Part shown: one piece after another, positions 1-7,314 of the stretch | Numbering within the stretch: the stretch's first letter is position 1 | Layout of the letters: the number at the start of each line of letters is the position of its first letter | NCBI GenBank assembly: GCA_938046115.1 | Contig: CALIXX010000011.1 | Span: forward strand, 1 to 29,857 | DNA length: 29,857 nt | Reading direction: 5' to 3' | Source of the DNA: an uncultured Candidatus Saccharibacteria bacterium | GTDB taxonomy: Bacteria; Patescibacteriota; Saccharimonadia; Saccharimonadales; Saccharimonadaceae | The notes under the pieces: model-generated | Seen by the model: only the letters and a program-made list of their open reading frames with translations | What the model was told of the DNA's origin: nothing | The model's database searches: none | Made by a program: the position numbers and the translations under genes

Positions 1-1362
1 CTGCTCCCTAGCGGCGACACCCCTCAGCCTTCTACAGAGCAGCACCAAGACCACGAGAAAGATTCATTCCAGCCGGTTGTTGTCCGGCTTGGTGTTGTGG
101 CGCTCAACGCCGCTGGCTTCGAACCTGGCAAGAGTAACGAAGAGATATTCGAAGAAGTGCATGTCCATACCAGCCGCATTACCCACACAACTCGTGGTGC
201 GTATGAGTTCCACATTACCGAGTTTGTCTGCAACACTGCGCCAGATAGCACCCGCACCAAAGAAGATGGCACGACCGAATACTATTACTCCAACGACCAA
301 ATCAAAAAAATCGCTGAAGAATACCGCGAGCAGCTAGACGTGCAGGATGGTGAGCATTCACTCATGCTGATGGCCGTTAACACAGCAGGTGTGGAGAATG
401 ATGTACTCGGCCTTGCCTTCCAGAGCACCGACGAAGACAAAGCCAAGGGTGGTAACGGCCCGATAGTGCTTGTGCTGAGTAACAAGACTGGTGGCAACGT
501 ATACAGCCATGAGATTGGGCACATACTCTCGAGAGATGAGAAAAACGACGACCCCAGCAAGGAAAAGCAGTTCGGCAAAGGCATGGGGCATGAGATGGTA
601 ATGGACTGCCGCATTACCGATGCCGAAGGTAATATAACGCAGTATTGTGCTGTCGATACCATCCAGCAGCTGCTTGCTATGGGCTGCGGCCTCAGCAAGC
701 GCGATAAGTCTGACGCTGTGAATGAATACGCCTCCCCCGTCACTGTCATGGGTAACTCCATGGTCTACACCGATGCAGATACAAAGGTGAGCCAAATAAC
801 GAATGAAGTCACCGCAACAGAGGAGCACAAACCAATCTACTCGCCCGCTGAGCTCGCCTTCCTCGATTCGCGCCTCCAGGTAGAGTGCACCACATCGGCC
901 GATGGACGCTATCCGCTCTCGTATGACTTTCGCAAACGTTTCGCTCTAGCATACTCACTACCCGCTGACCACGCGCTCAAGACGATCCTCCCCAAGGCCG
1001 ATACGCTGGTCTTTGCGCCAATCATCGAGTATATCGACAAAGATACGCCATTTGACTCGACCAATCCAGATGCAGCCCAGCGCCGCATTGGTGTCTTTGC
1101 CACGTGGGACAATGGCCGCGGTACGGCGCTGCTAGATGTAAGCTTATTTAATGAAATTAACTACGGCAGCCAAGAAGAGAATGTTATTTACGCCGATGAG
1201 CAGCTTGGTATCGTTGCTGTCTCAGGCTACGACAAGACCGATGGTGAATATGTGCGGATTGTTAGCCTTAGCTCGCAAGAAGGCACCACTCTGCTAGATG
1301 AGGCACGGACGCGCACTGCCGAGCGCAATCAGCTTCTCCTCAAGCCTAAGCAAGCAAACTAG
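1..1362 (+). CDS. Extracellular zinc metalloprotease, metzincin-like (5' end outside window)
   Basis: The reading frame is open from base 1, so the gene starts upstream and its signal peptide is not visible; the GTG at 97 is just an internal codon. The zinc-binding helix HEIGH is encoded at 508-522, and a Met-turn-like segment (EYASPVTVMGNS) has its Met codon at 748-750. Both are hallmarks of metzincin peptidases, which usually act outside the cell. In the classical motif HExxHxxGxxH the glycine is Ser here and the last position is Glu after an Asp (HEIGHILSRDE), so the third zinc ligand is unclear. About 200 residues follow the Met-turn and I do not recognise a domain there. A secreted peptidase would fit an epibiont that feeds on a host surface, but the substrate is unknown. 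Confidence 0.75.
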   Translation: MLPSGDTPQPSTEQHQDHEKDSFQPVVVRLGVVALNAAGFEPGKSNEEIFEEVHVHTSRITHTTRGAYEFHITEFVCNTAPDSTRTKEDGTTEYYYSNDQIKKIAEEYREQLDVQDGEHSLMLMAVNTAGVENDVLGLAFQSTDEDKAKGGNGPIVLVLSNKTGGNVYSHEIGHILSRDEKNDDPSKEKQFGKGMGHEMVMDCRITDAEGNITQYCAVDTIQQLLAMGCGLSKRDKSDAVNEYASPVTVMGNSMVYTDADTKVSQITNEVTATEEHKPIYSPAELAFLDSRLQVECTTSADGRYPLSYDFRKRFALAYSLPADHALKTILPKADTLVFAPIIEYIDKDTPFDSTNPDAAQRRIGVFATWDNGRGTALLDVSLFNEINYGSQEENVIYADEQLGIVAVSGYDKTDGEYVRIVSLSSQEGTTLLDEARTRTAERNQLLLKPKQAN

Positions 1363-1365
1363 TCG

Positions 1366-1385
1366 TAAGCTAGATTTGTAGCTTA
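1366..1385 (+). terminator. Weak stem-loop after the metalloprotease gene
   Basis: A 7-bp perfect stem (TAAGCTA / TAGCTTA) with a 6-base loop starts 4 bases after the stop codon. No clear U-run follows, so termination is only a possibility. Confidence 0.35.
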
Positions 1386-1519
1386 TCTATTGCCCTATAC
1401 TTATCTTGCACACTGTTACAATGAACATTCTGCTCAGATATTCATTAATTACCTCAGTGGTGAGACGCCCATTACCTCCATCTTGTGATCTTCATCATGC
1501 CTCCACTGGCTGCTCGCTT

Positions 1520-1547
1520 TTGCATTTGCACCACACTATGCTATACT
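1520..1547 (+). promoter_or_regulatory. Promoter of the VIT-family gene (leaderless type)
   Basis: A -35-like TTGCAT (1520-1525), 16-bp spacer and TATACT -10 (1542-1547) with an upstream TG (ATGCTATACT, extended -10). The ATG at 1557 follows after only 9 bases, leaving little or no 5' leader. Confidence 0.6.
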
Positions 1548-1556
1548 AACCAAGTT

Positions 1557-2099
1557 ATGAATATGAAACCTGTCCTCAAACGTTATATTTCTGAATTTGT
1601 CTATGGTGCAGTCGATGGTACCGTCACAACCTTTGCTGTGGTAGCAGCCAGTGCTGGTGCAGGTATCTCGAGTGCAATTATCTTGGTGCTGGGCGCAGCT
1701 AACCTCATCGCCGATGGCTTCTCGATGGGTGCTAGTGCCTACCTCGCAGCCAGCGCTGAGCATGATGAGTCAGCGCGGAGTACAAGCAAACGCGCCTCGC
1801 CAAAAATCATCGGCTTCATGACCTTTGCTGCCTTTGTCGTTGTTGGTAGTGTGCCTGTTATCCCCTATCTTGCCCATGTGCTGGCACGCGGCTCGAGCGC
1901 GGCTCACCCCATGCTGTTTTATATCAGCTCAGGAGCGACAGCGCTCACCTTTGTGGCAATTGGCTATATCAAGGGCAAAGTTGGTGGTGAGAATCCACTC
2001 GTTGCTGCTCTGCAAACTCTCGCTCTCGGTGCTATTGCTGCTGCCCTGGCCTATGGCGCTGGAACAGTGCTCGCTGGGTGGCTTGGCGTGCAATTGTAA
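1557..2099 (+). CDS. VIT1/CCC1-family metal transporter
   Basis: A 180-residue membrane protein of the vacuolar iron transporter family, which moves Fe(II) or Mn(II) across membranes. The family signature is clear in the first third: DGTVTTFAVVAASAGAG followed by LGAANLIADGFSMGASAYL. Further hydrophobic segments lie at about residues 85-105, 118-135 and 150-175. The frame is open upstream to an ATG at 1485, but the protein homology begins only at MNMKPVLKRY and the TATACT box at 1542-1547 lies between, so I choose the ATG at 1557. The protein is shorter than most VIT proteins because it lacks a long cytoplasmic loop. It is a single gene with its own promoter. Family membership is firm; the transported metal is not known. 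Confidence 0.85.
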   Translation: MNMKPVLKRYISEFVYGAVDGTVTTFAVVAASAGAGISSAIILVLGAANLIADGFSMGASAYLAASAEHDESARSTSKRASPKIIGFMTFAAFVVVGSVPVIPYLAHVLARGSSAAHPMLFYISSGATALTFVAIGYIKGKVGGENPLVAALQTLALGAIAAALAYGAGTVLAGWLGVQL

Positions 2100-2272
2100 G
2101 AGCTGCACACAATTCTAATGATTCTACCTCTGTTATTTATCTTTCTTCTATAACTTGCTAAGTTTTATGGATATGAATATATTTAGTGAATGTTCATCAT
2201 TGTTTATGGCATAGTCATTAAATCATAATGGCTGGTTTCGTCACACTCTAGAAATAAGCTTGGCATCTCTGC

Positions 2273-2575
2273 TCATTTTGCCGCACCATTCTTTGGCAGC
2301 TGATCGATCAGCTCCAGCAGCTTCTCCCAATCAGCTCGCCGGGTATGGTCAATATCGACGTCTACTGCATGGTCGCGAATCGCCGAGAGGAGCGGCTCGG
2401 CCTCTGGCGTAATCCATGGCTGCATCTCGAGCGGATAGGCCAGCTGGTCAGACATAAGCACTCCATCGCCGTAGTCACTCACCAGCGTGTCGATTGTATA
2501 CTCGCGGCGAAGCATCCGCGCCCAATTCTGGCACAGCGTGATGGCTTCTTCTCGCGTGAGGGCTAGCTCACTCAT
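2273..2575 (-). CDS. Hypothetical protein, translationally coupled to mutY
   Basis: A 100-residue soluble protein that I do not recognise. It is acidic, probably mostly helical, has no cysteine-rich motif apart from one Cys near residue 15, and no membrane segment. Its ATG overlaps the TGA of the MutY-like gene in an ATGA tetranucleotide (2572-2575), so the two are made together. A role linked to the glycosylase is possible, but only the coupling supports it. Confidence 0.65.
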   Translation of the reverse strand: MSELALTREEAITLCQNWARMLRREYTIDTLVSDYGDGVLMSDQLAYPLEMQPWITPEAEPLLSAIRDHAVDVDIDHTRRADWEKLLELIDQLPKNGAAK

Positions 2576-3327
2576 ATCAGCCCATCCTTCTGCAGCCCAC
2601 TAAGCGCAGCAGCAAAACGCGGGTCACCGTGCAGCTCCTGGGTAATGGCGCTCAGTAGTTGCCCCTGCGCCATGCGCCGCACAATTTCGCCCCGCATTTG
2701 GCGCAGGCTGCCAGCAAAGCGCGACTGCTGCGTGTAGTGCCGGCTGGTACCGAGCTGACCCTTACCTGCCGCCTTCAGCTCAGCGCCGTAGTCCATCAGC
2801 GCCCAGAACCACTGGCGGGGCTGCTCTCTATCCATCGTCTGCTCCACTAGCGCCAGCACATCCTTATCTGCCACGCGCTCCTGCCCAGCAAAAAAGTGGT
2901 TAAAATACACTGTGCGGATATTGGTCTCCACAAAGGCGGTTGGGATTTGATACACATAATTCATGATGGCCCCAGCGGTATTGACACCAACACCAGGCAG
3001 CGCCATAAGGTCGGTCTGCGTCGCAATAGGTGCGCCAGCAGCAATCGCCTGCGCCGCGCTGTGGAGGTACTTGGCCCGGCGATTATACCCCAAACCCTGC
3101 CATGCCTGCAGCACCGCCGATAGCTGGGCGGCCGCCAAGGCATCGATGGTCGGGAATCGGGTAGTAAACTCAGCAAACTTAGGTAGCACCCGCGCTACCT
3201 GCGTCTGCTGCAACATCAGCTCACTCACCAGTACATAGTACAGCGTTGGCTGGCTACGCCACGGCATAGGGCGATAGAGCTGCTTGGCTTTGTGCCATAT
3301 CATAGCTTGGAATTGTGCTGTGTCCAT
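2572..3327 (-). CDS. mutY: MutY-like A/G-specific adenine glycosylase, lacking the Fe-S cluster
   Basis: A 251-residue HhH-GPD base-excision-repair protein. The MutY-type motif SELMLQQTQV (about residues 36-45), with the Glu that protonates adenine, and the helix-hairpin-helix LPGVGVNTAGAI are well preserved. Two features are unusual. The catalytic Asp of E. coli MutY (LDGNV) is Glu here (VETNI). The four-cysteine cluster loop that follows is missing: the region after MDYGAEL has no cysteines. The C-terminal 8-oxoG-recognition domain is also absent, being replaced by a short helical tail. It may be an adenine glycosylase or a related mismatch glycosylase. The start is fixed by a TATACT box 6 bases upstream of the ATG. 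It is the first gene of an operon with the 100-residue protein. Confidence 0.8.
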   Translation of the reverse strand: MDTAQFQAMIWHKAKQLYRPMPWRSQPTLYYVLVSELMLQQTQVARVLPKFAEFTTRFPTIDALAAAQLSAVLQAWQGLGYNRRAKYLHSAAQAIAAGAPIATQTDLMALPGVGVNTAGAIMNYVYQIPTAFVETNIRTVYFNHFFAGQERVADKDVLALVEQTMDREQPRQWFWALMDYGAELKAAGKGQLGTSRHYTQQSRFAGSLRQMRGEIVRRMAQGQLLSAITQELHGDPRFAAALSGLQKDGLI

Positions 3328-3333
3328 AAGTAT

Positions 3334-3341
3334 AGTATACT
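3334..3341. promoter_or_regulatory. Overlapping divergent promoters of mutY and the 58-residue membrane protein
   Basis: The palindromic core TATAGTATACTA holds two -10 boxes, TATACT on the plus strand (3336-3341) and TATACT on the minus strand (3334-3339). Each ends exactly 6 bases from its start codon (ATG 3348 on plus, ATG 3327 on minus). The boxes overlap by 4 bp, so both promoters are unlikely to be occupied at once. Confidence 0.65.
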
Positions 3342-3347
3342 AGAAGG

Positions 3348-3524
3348 ATGAAACTATCTCGACTTATTCTCACAATCGCTATTGTCATTATTGCCGCGTG
3401 GCTGCTTGGTGTTGTACTAAAGCTAGCCGCATGGGTTATCAACGGGCTGCTCTCGCTCGCCGCAATCGTCGTCATTATCTGGCTTATTATGATGTTTATC
3501 GAGAGTCGCAAACAGCAGAAATAA
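3348..3524 (+). CDS. Small two-helix membrane protein (58 aa)
   Basis: A short gene encoding a protein that begins MKLSRLILTI and ends ESRKQQK. Nearly the whole length is hydrophobic, with two likely membrane helices (about residues 4-24 and 30-51) joined by a short segment with one Lys, and a basic C-terminal tail. A TATACT box ends 6 bases before the ATG, which supports a real, leaderless gene despite its size. AGAAGG just before the ATG resembles a ribosome site but is too close to the predicted transcription start to be transcribed. No function is recognised. Confidence 0.6.
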   Translation: MKLSRLILTIAIVIIAAWLLGVVLKLAAWVINGLLSLAAIVVIIWLIMMFIESRKQQK

Positions 3525-3857
3525 TTTTCTGAGCTGCGTCGCTCTGTTACATTAGCTTTACTATGATAACTTAGCCAAGAACAGTTGGCGCTGTTCGTTT
3601 TGTAAAATTTCCTCTTCTTCGTCTTCACTACGCTCTTGTGTGAGATAATACAGTGTGTAGGAGCTGCGCGTAATTTTCCTTTAGCCTTATGTAAAAAGTT
3701 TGGTTTTATTTCACTTCCATAGGGTGTTTTCTTGTAAAGCGAGAGTCGTACAGGGTACTAGCATAGCAATACATCGCTTGAGTATAAGTACACTCTACCT
3801 CTGTTACCATGTTTTCACTCGTCGACCATGTCTAGCTCATGCGCTATACTAATAGCA
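3525..3857. other. Intergenic stretch with one stem-loop, no gene seen
   Basis: About 330 bases. It contains a GAACAG-N6-CTGTTC inverted repeat at 3579-3596 followed by GTTTTG, a possible terminator for the 58-residue gene. A second, mutually exclusive pairing (GCCAA/TTGGC, 3575-3589) overlaps it. The TATACT promoter of the polymerase operon lies at its right end. I found no convincing reading frame or structured RNA. Confidence 0.5.
3845..3850 (+). promoter_or_regulatory. -10 box of the Y-family polymerase operon (leaderless type)
   Basis: TATACT ends 7 bases before the ATG at 3858. A TCGACC lies 17 bp upstream as a plausible -35. No clear LexA/SOS operator was seen here. Confidence 0.6.
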
Positions 3858-4124
3858 ATGGATGACGAACTATATCTTGATGAAGTAGTGGAGGTGGTAG
3901 CGATTTTTCGGCGTGGGTACCAGCCATGTCAGCCAGTCAAATTTCGACGCGGCAATGGCCAGGAAGTGACGATCCGGCGAATCGGCCTGGGCTTCGAGCA
4001 TCAGCGCGGTGCACGTACGGTACATATCTTCGATGTAACAGATGAGCAGGCTGATTACCGCCTCGAGTTTGACAGTATTACACTGGTATGGCGGCTCACA
4101 CGCGAGGCCGATCATGTCTCATAG
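3858..4124 (+). CDS. Small protein preceding the Y-family polymerase (88 aa)
   Basis: An 88-residue, probably beta-rich protein with a pattern of short strands (PVKFRRGNGQEVTIRRIG; VHIFDVTDEQADYRLEFD; LVWRL). It begins MDDELYLDEV. An ATG at 3828 is in frame but lies upstream of the -10 box and is rejected. The last 11 bases overlap the start of the polymerase gene, so the two are very probably co-translated. The strand pattern and position recall the small DUF6504-type proteins that accompany translesion polymerases in Actinobacteria, but this is a weak similarity judged by eye. A role as an accessory factor of lesion bypass is inferred from context only. Confidence 0.65.
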   Translation: MDDELYLDEVVEVVAIFRRGYQPCQPVKFRRGNGQEVTIRRIGLGFEHQRGARTVHIFDVTDEQADYRLEFDSITLVWRLTREADHVS

Positions 4125-5346
4125 CAGTATCAATCCCGCCCCACCACTGATGATGCACATCGACCTCAATAGCTGCTTCGCCACGATCGAGCAGCAATCT
4201 CGGCCATTGCTCCGCCACCGGCCAGTTGTTATTGTTAATCGGCGTAACCAGCATGCGACTATCGTCACCGCAAGCTACGAAGCCAAAGCGCGTGGCGTAC
4301 ACACCGGTATGCGCTTACCCGCAGCGCGGCTACTTTGCCCTGATATTGTTCCGCTAGAAAGCGATCCACCCAAGTATCGCTATGTCTACCACCGGCTTGC
4401 AACCATCCTCAGCGACTACTCGCCCAGTGCCACCATGAAAAGCATTGATGAGGGGGTAATCGACCTAAGCCAAAGTCCACCTGACATCCGAGCACGCGGC
4501 GCACTGGCGATTGGCCAGGAGATCAAGCAGCGCCTCCGTAGCGAAGTTGGCGACTACATGCGCTGCAATGTTGGCATTGGCACCAACCGCTGGCTAGCTA
4601 AGATTGCTGCCGGTATCAATAAGCCTGACGGCCTGACTTGCATCACTGCAGATAATCTCCACGCAGTACTCGCTACGCTATCGCTCGAAGACCTCACTGG
4701 TATTGCCACTGGCTACAGCAAGCGCCTCCACCAGGTTGGTATCCAGACACCACTCGACTTTCTGGCCGCAAGCGAGGCAACGCTCGAGCACATGGTGTTT
4801 CATGGCAAGCCAGGGCGCGACTGGTACAAGCGGCTGCGCGGTTGGGAGGTAGATAGTGATGAGCGCCCGCTTAAGACAGTCGGGCGACAGTTCGTCCTTG
4901 ATCAGCCAAACCTCAATTACGATCAAGTCTTGCGCCGCTTCCACGTTCTATGCGAAGACATCGCGGCTGCGCTCCGGCAGCAATACGTGCGCGCCCGTGG
5001 TGTGCGCCTCTATGCCAAAAGTTATCAAACAGGCCGCTGGCACAACCACGAGCGCCGCGAGCATCCACTATGTGATGGCACCACGCTCTTTCATATCGTC
5101 AAGCGACTCACCCAATCGATGCCACTGCCCACCTATGAGATTGGTATGTCGTGTTATCTTCTCACAAGCGAGACAGACGCACAGCTCGCACTCTTCGACG
5201 ACCCATCAGCTCGCCACGCTCTCACTGCCGCAATCGACGAGATCAACCAATTCTACGGCCCACACACCGTCCAGCCAGCCGATACTCTCGGCATTGCCAC
5301 GCAGATGAAGCGCAAAATACCATTTGGTAGCGTGCGGTATTTATGA
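4114..5346 (+). CDS. Y-family translesion DNA polymerase (DinB/UmuC type)
   Basis: A 410-residue error-prone DNA polymerase. The metal-binding acidic residues are in place: Asp17 in MHIDLNSCFA, and Asp112-Glu113 in KSIDEGVIDLS. The helix-hairpin-helix region (DLTGIATGYSKRLHQVGI) and the little-finger domain follow. QLALF at about residues 357-361 matches the beta-clamp binding motif QLxLF. It sits about 50 residues before the C-terminus, followed by a region ending QMKRKIPFGSVRYL, a layout closer to UmuC than to short DinB. The start at 4114 overlaps the upstream gene and has GAGG seven bases upstream; the ATGs at 4150 and 4153, next to the catalytic motif, are less likely. No UmuD gene is nearby. 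The 3' end overlaps the converging phosphatase gene by 6 bases. Confidence 0.85.
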   Translation: MSHSSINPAPPLMMHIDLNSCFATIEQQSRPLLRHRPVVIVNRRNQHATIVTASYEAKARGVHTGMRLPAARLLCPDIVPLESDPPKYRYVYHRLATILSDYSPSATMKSIDEGVIDLSQSPPDIRARGALAIGQEIKQRLRSEVGDYMRCNVGIGTNRWLAKIAAGINKPDGLTCITADNLHAVLATLSLEDLTGIATGYSKRLHQVGIQTPLDFLAASEATLEHMVFHGKPGRDWYKRLRGWEVDSDERPLKTVGRQFVLDQPNLNYDQVLRRFHVLCEDIAAALRQQYVRARGVRLYAKSYQTGRWHNHERREHPLCDGTTLFHIVKRLTQSMPLPTYEIGMSCYLLTSETDAQLALFDDPSARHALTAAIDEINQFYGPHTVQPADTLGIATQMKRKIPFGSVRYL

Positions 5347-6114
5347 GCACTCATCGTGCACTATTGCTATCAGCTCATCGTGCACAGCGCCATTAGACAC
5401 AAGCGCACCACAAAATGGCTGCGCATAATTAAGCGGCTGGCCCGATACACTTGTCATCTTACCACCAGCCTCCTCAACAATAACGTGCACTGCTGCCATA
5501 TCATACGCATTCACCTTCTCGGCATAATACCCAACGAAGCGCCCTTCAGCCACGCGAACACTCTTGGCTACTGCGCCACTAATGCTTGCTGTGCTCACCT
5601 TGCGTTCGATCAGTTCATCATAATACTTATGGCGGCGGATATTCGCATAGCTACACGACGCAGCAAAAATCCCCTCTGTAAGCGTCTGGTGATTCACCTG
5701 CAGCCGCGTACCGTTGCAAAAGGCACCATGGCCACGCACTGCCCAGTAGAGCCGATCTGTCATTGGTTCATAGCCAACGCCGACGGTTGGCACACCATCA
5801 ACTACCAGCGCGAGCGAAAACATTGCTGTGGGCACACCCCAAGTAAAGGCCTTCGTGCCGTCGACTGGGTCGCACAGCCACTTCCGCCCCAGGCCATAGC
5901 CCGTCGTGCTCTCCTCTTCGCCAATGACGCCATCGTCTGGGAAGGTCTCGTGAAGGCGCTGGATGACCAACGAGTTGATTGTTGTATCGGCAATTGTCAC
6001 TGGTGTGCCATCCGCTTTGGTTTGGCGCTGCTGTTCACCATCAAAATAGCGGCGCATAATATCGCCCGCCTCGCGAGCAATCCGCTGCGCGGTATGAAGT
6101 TCTTGTTCGTACAT
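5341..6114 (-). CDS. Inositol-monophosphatase-family phosphatase
   Basis: A 257-residue metal-dependent, lithium-sensitive-type phosphatase fold. The family motifs are complete: GEEES (about residues 65-69), DPVDGTKAF (82-90) and the C-terminal NAYDMAAVHVIVEEAGGK. Members dephosphorylate inositol phosphates, 3'-phosphoadenosine phosphate, histidinol phosphate or NADP, and the sequence alone does not say which. Two starts are plausible. The ATG at 6114 lies 7 bases after a TATACT box and gives the usual family N-terminus. The ATG at 6195 adds 27 residues and is preceded by a good AGGAG at 8 bases. I prefer 6114, but both forms could be made. Confidence 0.82.
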   Translation of the reverse strand: MYEQELHTAQRIAREAGDIMRRYFDGEQQRQTKADGTPVTIADTTINSLVIQRLHETFPDDGVIGEEESTTGYGLGRKWLCDPVDGTKAFTWGVPTAMFSLALVVDGVPTVGVGYEPMTDRLYWAVRGHGAFCNGTRLQVNHQTLTEGIFAASCSYANIRRHKYYDELIERKVSTASISGAVAKSVRVAEGRFVGYYAEKVNAYDMAAVHVIVEEAGGKMTSVSGQPLNYAQPFCGALVSNGAVHDELIAIVHDECS

Positions 6115-6121
6115 GCTCATC

Positions 6122-6127
6122 AGTATA
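6122..6127 (-). promoter_or_regulatory. -10 box internal to the long form of the phosphatase gene
   Basis: TATACT on the minus strand ends 7 bases before the ATG at 6114. It lies inside the frame that would be translated from the upstream ATG at 6195. Confidence 0.5.
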
Positions 6128-6255
6128 TACCGTTGACTCTTGTGAGTGCAATACTGAGACGCTCCCATTACCATAGCTGGAAGGATATCGGCCATGCTAT
6201 CTCCTATCCGCAAAACAAAAATATACAGCGAAAAAGTAATCACTCTCCCTTGCCA

Positions 6256-6280
6256 TTACTATACACTCGGTGTATAGTAA
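6256..6280. promoter_or_regulatory. Perfect 11-bp inverted repeat, likely operator between divergent genes
   Basis: Arms TTACTATACAC and GTGTATAGTAA are separated by TCG. It lies between the divergent phosphatase and hydrolase genes, and each arm contains an outward-facing TATAGT that could be a -10 box. The symmetry fits a dimeric repressor site. No regulator gene is adjacent. Confidence 0.55.
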
Positions 6281-6320
6281 ATATTATTACTCATAGTATG
6301 AGCGAAAGGGAAATATAGCA

Positions 6321-7265
6321 ATGACAAAAAAGCTTCTGAAAATTCTGGGTATCATCATAGCAATACTATTCGTGTGCTTTGTGCTGCTTGTGCTTTATAT
6401 GAACTATCTCAACCAAAGTATCACTGGCGATGACGGTGTGGCGAAGGATTATGCTGCGAAATTGAGCCCCAGCGGCACATTAGAGCAACGCTATACTAAG
6501 CCTGGCCCCTACCACGTTGCGCACCACACTCATCGCAGCGATAGCACAGCCATCAAAGAATATCATATCTATGCCCCGCAGCGCACTACTCCAAACCAGA
6601 CTTTCCCGCTTGTGCTAATGGTTAATGGTACCGCTACCTACGCGTCTACTTATGCGCCAATCTTCGAGCATTTGGCCAGTTGGGGTTTTGTTGTCATTGG
6701 TAATGAGGATGGCTGGCCAGGCACTGGTGCAACGACATCGACCATGCTTGATACTGCACTAGAGCTCAATACTGCAGAGGATAGCCCCATCAAAGGCTTC
6801 GTCAATACAAGCAAAATCGGCATCGCTGGACATTCCCAAGGCGGAGCCGGTGCTATTAATGCCGCGACAAAATACGGCAATAGTAGCCGCTATACCTCCC
6901 TCTACACCGCTAGTGCCGTCGGCCATGGCACCGCAAACGACAACAACTGGCACTACGACACCAGCAAGCTCAAGACAGCCACCTACATGATGGCTGGCAC
7001 TGGCCCAAGCGACAACCTCGCCATTAGCCCACTGGGCGACCTGCAGCAGAACTTCCGTGCCCTGAGTACAGATAAACCCAGCGTCATCGCGCGGCGCAAG
7101 ACCGTTGGTCACAAAGATATCCTCGAATATGGCGATGCCTACATGACTGCCTGGTTCCTCTGGACGCTGAGCGACAACGCCGAAGCAAAAGCAGTCTTCG
7201 CTGGTGACAACGCCGAGCTCCGGCACAACAACGACTGGCAGGATGTCGAGACAAAGCACGTATAA
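6321..7265 (+). CDS. Membrane-anchored alpha/beta hydrolase (dienelactone/cutinase-like)
   Basis: A 314-residue protein with a single N-terminal membrane anchor (about residues 7-28, MTKKLLKILGIII and following), after which the enzyme domain is outside the cell. The nucleophile elbow is GHSQGG with Ser172. The candidate acid is Asp231 (GTGPSDN) and the candidate base His264 (VGHKD). The overall pattern (LVLMVNGTA, LASWGFVVIG, SKIGIAGHSQGG) resembles the dienelactone-hydrolase/chlorophyllase/PET-hydrolase branch acting on esters. AAAGGG at 6305-6310 is its ribosome site, so unlike many neighbours it has a leader. It stands alone, facing away from the phosphatase gene. The substrate cannot be named. 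Confidence 0.75.
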   Translation: MTKKLLKILGIIIAILFVCFVLLVLYMNYLNQSITGDDGVAKDYAAKLSPSGTLEQRYTKPGPYHVAHHTHRSDSTAIKEYHIYAPQRTTPNQTFPLVLMVNGTATYASTYAPIFEHLASWGFVVIGNEDGWPGTGATTSTMLDTALELNTAEDSPIKGFVNTSKIGIAGHSQGGAGAINAATKYGNSSRYTSLYTASAVGHGTANDNNWHYDTSKLKTATYMMAGTGPSDNLAISPLGDLQQNFRALSTDKPSVIARRKTVGHKDILEYGDAYMTAWFLWTLSDNAEAKAVFAGDNAELRHNNDWQDVETKHV

Positions 7266-7275
7266 TAAAACTTAC

Positions 7276-7306
7276 GCTACGCTAGCTCATAAACGGCTAG
7301 CGTAGC
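7276..7306 (-). terminator. Strong stem-loop terminator between converging genes
   Basis: An 11-bp perfect stem (GCTACGCTAGC / GCTAGCGTAGC) with a 9-base loop. On the minus strand it is followed by a T-rich tract (GTTTTATTATA) and lies 8 bases after the TAA of the gene at 7315-7653. It may also stop plus-strand transcription from the hydrolase. Confidence 0.7.
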
Positions 7307-7314
7307 TCCATTGC

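Noticed and set aside
3579..3596. GAACAG-N6-CTGTTC as an SOS (LexA) box for the polymerase operon
   Set aside because: Spacing and order do not match the known LexA consensus types, and it lies 250 bases from the promoter; a terminator stem is simpler.
5356..6318. 320-codon plus-strand frame opposite the phosphatase
   Set aside because: The minus-strand product has all IMPase motifs; this frame is Cys/His/Ile-rich without any family pattern.
6759..7259. 166-codon minus-strand frame opposite the anchored hydrolase
   Set aside because: The plus strand shows a clear catalytic serine motif and membrane anchor; the antisense product is Val/Gly/Ala-rich noise.
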